Shown here piece by piece: positions 8,901 to 8,931 of a DNA stretch of 8,931 nucleotides (positions are counted from its first letter, which is position 1; each line of letters opens with the position of its first letter). The stretch covers positions 1-8,931 of the forward strand of contig CAMHDX010000027.1 in the NCBI GenBank assembly GCA_946183895.1, written 5' to 3'. The position numbers and the translations under genes are program-made. The notes beneath the pieces were generated by a model. It had not been told where the DNA came from. It did no database searches and was given only the letters and a program-made list of their open reading frames with translations. This DNA comes from an uncultured Porphyromonadaceae bacterium. Lineage in GTDB: Bacteria > Bacteroidota > Bacteroidia > Bacteroidales > Muribaculaceae.

Positions 8901-8931
8901 CCGTCACATTGCCGAACACCGTGGTCGCGTT
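2959..8931 (-). CDS. Giant T9SS-secreted surface protein, C-terminal ~1,990 residues (5' end outside window)
   Basis: The frame is open to the right edge. The GTG at 8919-8917 is internal, because N-A-T-T-V-F-G-N-V reads through it, so the true start lies outside. Residues below are numbered from that GTG. Residues 25-50 hold a glycine-rich GGLYGGGN segment. Residues 58-985 carry repeated copies of a degenerate motif G-x-x-[IVL]-[STP]-x3-Y-x2-[LF]. About 1045-1145 looks like an Ig-like linker ending in VPFSIANYHDLSAVM. About 1215-1325 resembles a short GLUG/beta-helix stretch (HGDGHTVSGL, VENCW, VENCYHS). About 1640-1860 has the GWEGISLPFTV and YLSVNLPAGNYAL motifs seen in many Bacteroidales surface proteins. 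Residues 1908-1986 are a T9SS type A sorting domain ending GIYIVNV...KKLIVK. Such proteins are exported by Sec, cross the outer membrane through T9SS, and are anchored or released. No catalytic motif was recognised; adhesion or glycan contact is inference. The stop TGA overlaps the next gene's ATG by one base. Confidence 0.93.
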   Translation of the reverse strand, partial: NATTVFGNVTATLRDVYHRDLITIGTEHTGGLYGGGNLAIVNGYRELHIENYGTDYYGLEQSISLEQYAQLSDRERAYFELKYECVVNGGITINGHHYGYGDTVSEEDYNAFPAEYKDESYWVKAGFCSIYAGRLLNTLQRADFAGVFGSRMVLQGARDRVTDVVDYTNYTINRIGELSLNAQPSTAGDTDEKDAIHGNYFGIYSVVNRLGNMSSDVKFEDVRKTDSGNADGHTSYLQWKRDNAKNRKRNTALCHNQVALASGVFLELTTEHSTADVKDYGYITGVVELDLINVRADVGGGYVYAKNEHGTPSFHPEYENVTLSTFNQRAVTFKRYTYNEAQLENIQTSGNFVHGVKKRIVDDCFPHNAMYTDGYVASPAHYWFVKGEVYIYDQYISAYTGSATAYATSVKIPLTITASNHGNLTLVNIQPNMYAYYSDYTRTGKIDEDGVRVDNETRTFYLNDVINYWDYELLPQNERMLFVQRTFTNPIVCTIDGVEYQPGEFVLEDDGTTSAYKRFIAGTHTYLNQMGETISHEEALRLSNNASHDTGYALTFDMDMPAVWDGYYSTVSGTNGKITTAEYTALSDVQKETYIEGPTFRPLTSGVYGQRHYDRGEILPRDVWYNYTTTITAERRAALEDQAEVERAYMATEQVTYVYGGMEKTLNTGTAISETEYNALDATTRAKFAAALVCTSTLEFDKENYVLYGELLTAADVARLASDFEVTTAAIMEHMSDAYYCKSEGNYGGQWYDNTKNYGAVESWCSFSDEDRQHFTFNYDALDLILDESYPGLDNIDVYDNLDPNGPYHLTVPVDYTATYDGATPLQYYDNTGTLQTVAVGDTFNRTTYENEIPNEQYHYAPIRVAAISEPAGEDYYIVNSSFMRGDVPYAAGQVIPEATYESLNDNQKLRVTIVHFHQSASEQVYYFCRDSYVVGAKGGYAASDNAEFDSADGSEHFAKGSTVPVSTLITQNVYESLPNASSDFLIRGVEPTETTTLYVSRESEIYDLTKERIITVMYRYSYDESDDEGTNIELINEMHVIHVHLQFESGVPTIGTLLPPATVLPGNTVGMKKPNVTPGAYEILGGGWEIFANRDDAINHRNGVAYANNETPMYWYQNDKYYVAYYAKTYLGKTFSNAVPFSIANYHDLSAVMADTEHHLHVDYDPALLERDCKVYINDYSATGGNGLDMLRDLYDLSNGETLTGHEPMEPNIPGCQNLEVILRTDLDHSGSTWTPLGDAANCFGATVHGDGHTVSGLDNSLFDRLCGDIYNLGVTGTFTTAGLANSGSGHVENCWVLTEGTPAAGTKAVFGNPDNGSQVENCYHSADDGYADNSYSRAMPERAFYNGTVTYDLNGFYLKERFDRNVTVGRIGDTYVAGRYSDGDFIYAGGVIPEQNDARYAVDDVTGEVTYSAIWPDDYFFFGQMLTFGYREAILPHQSQPSVINKNEDDFYRLLKTDRSNRVYRAPAYFRSKVMDSAHFNPWVNLAAKSSAALGSRDVYPGMTAIDFTGYDDVFNKTTGALKAYQKGWNGNHFYEPLLDDGGLLAIRNVDLTRNLLVYAPDDDVPDGTAAATTRDVILNAYSDHAYNETDDDYRTVDVILPSVSFHIVQKTTDAKPGYYSIDDHFLVDGEEFNCPIAYTFNSNARMWYQREPQRYANRNMGWEGISLPFTVDLITTQTKGELTHFYQGSTIGHEYWLRGYQDIAASTDDPSVMTAVFRYPDAQLGNNKVYTNTFLWDTYYSYDGGDLRQDANTDLYKRYYASAHTFADYPLQQAATPYIIGFPGNRYYEFDLSGMFEPQNTHEFIGRLPKQTMTFASADGATIGVSDDEMTPVRHNGYSFFPNYLSVNLPAGNYALNGTGSAYELTADVTTVEPFRPYFTAGTTPLKAPKAIVFSDEDSTLQGDPEQETVDSGLTAGGVEISVDGRDVVVTSTLSQPADGAVFDAVGRQLAAFTVQPDGTVRTAVNASGIYIVNVANGRFTKKLIVK
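2962..3198 (-). other. T9SS type A C-terminal sorting domain
   Basis: Residues 1908-1986 read GVEISVDGRDVVVTS, then GAVFDAVGRQLAAF, then VNASGIYIVNVANGRFTKKL and IVK at the C-terminus. This is the usual beta-sandwich signature of T9SS substrates: a d.vG+ turn, a GiYiv.v strand and a basic hydrophobic end. It targets the protein through the outer membrane translocon, where the domain is normally cleaved and may be replaced by an anchor. Confidence 0.88.
4945..5187 (-). repeat. Short GLUG-like/beta-helix stretch in the upstream giant protein
   Basis: At residues 1245-1325, HGDGHTVSGLDNSLFDRL, IYNLGVTGTFTTAGLANSG, HVENCWVLTEG and VENCYHSADD resemble GLUG units. The GGLVG core is degenerate (AGLANSG, AVFGNPD). 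The stretch is preceded by WTPLGDAANCFGATVHGDG, which fits the first rung of such helices. Confidence 0.6.
5965..8769 (-). repeat. Degenerate protein repeats G-x2-[IVL]-[STP]-x3-Y-x2-[LF] in the giant protein
   Basis: Copies seen, by residue: QSISLEQYAQLSDRERAYF (57-75), GDTVSEEDYNAFPAEYK (97-113), GETISHEEALRL (527-538), NGKITTAEYTALSDVQKETY (571-590), TGTAISETEYNALDATTRAKF (664-684), YGELLTAADVARL (704-716), VGDTFNRTTYENEIP (836-850), AGQVIPEATYESLNDNQKL (888-906) and TLITQNVYESLPNASSDF (964-981). Several are preceded by an aromatic-Cys strand and a G-x2-Y turn (ECVVNG, IVCTIDGVEY, LVCTSTLEF). Spacing is irregular. DNA-level identity is low, so these are old, diverged protein repeats and not recent DNA duplications. 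Confidence 0.65.

Noticed and set aside
8917..8919. GTG as the real start of the giant gene
   Set aside because: The frame continues upstream to the window edge with sensible codons (N-A-T-T). No signal peptide follows the GTG, and a T9SS substrate must have one.

Overview
The window looks like chromosomal (or metagenome-assembled) DNA from a member of the Bacteroidales, probably a gut or oral lineage such as Muribaculaceae or Prevotellaceae. The reasons are the type IX secretion system (T9SS) C-terminal sorting domain, GLUG-type and chitobiase-C-terminal-type surface modules, and very large secreted proteins with few clear Shine-Dalgarno sequences. Base composition is GC-rich with a strong preference for C/G at third codon positions. 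The family-level assignment is inference only.

Every base appears to be coding on the minus strand, read from right to left, and no gap is large enough for a promoter, terminator or RNA gene. (1) 8931 to 2959 is the C-terminal part of a giant surface or secreted protein. It is open at the right edge with about 1,990 residues visible, ends in a T9SS sorting domain, and has a long N-terminal stretch of degenerate G-x-x-[IV]-[ST]-x3-Y-x2-L repeats. (2) 2959 to 896 starts directly on the stop codon of the first gene (TGATG, one-base overlap). It encodes a Sec signal peptide, three beta-trefoil-like modules and chitobiase-type domains. (3) From about 1031 down to position 1 the real coding frame of gene 2 continues in a different register and runs off the left edge. 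It carries GLUG-type repeats and contains no stop.

The main anomaly is the break between (2) and (3). The second chitobiase-type module of gene 2 aligns without gaps to the first up to a methionine at 1031-1033. It then jumps, in a new frame, to the point 17 residues later in the first copy. A deletion of about 49 bp (3n+1) inside this module explains both the missing core of the module and the frameshift. The shifted frame then stops at a TGA that overlaps an in-frame ATG of the downstream frame (ATGA, 899-896), so the C-terminal part could in principle be translated by re-initiation, although it would lack a signal peptide.

The two genes look like a translationally coupled pair of giant cell-surface proteins, plausibly tandem paralogues: the window shows the 3' part of one and the 5' part of the next. 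No specific substrate or function can be assigned. The domains suggest adhesion or glycan contact at the outer membrane surface. I see no defence system, mobile element, CRISPR array or RNA gene.
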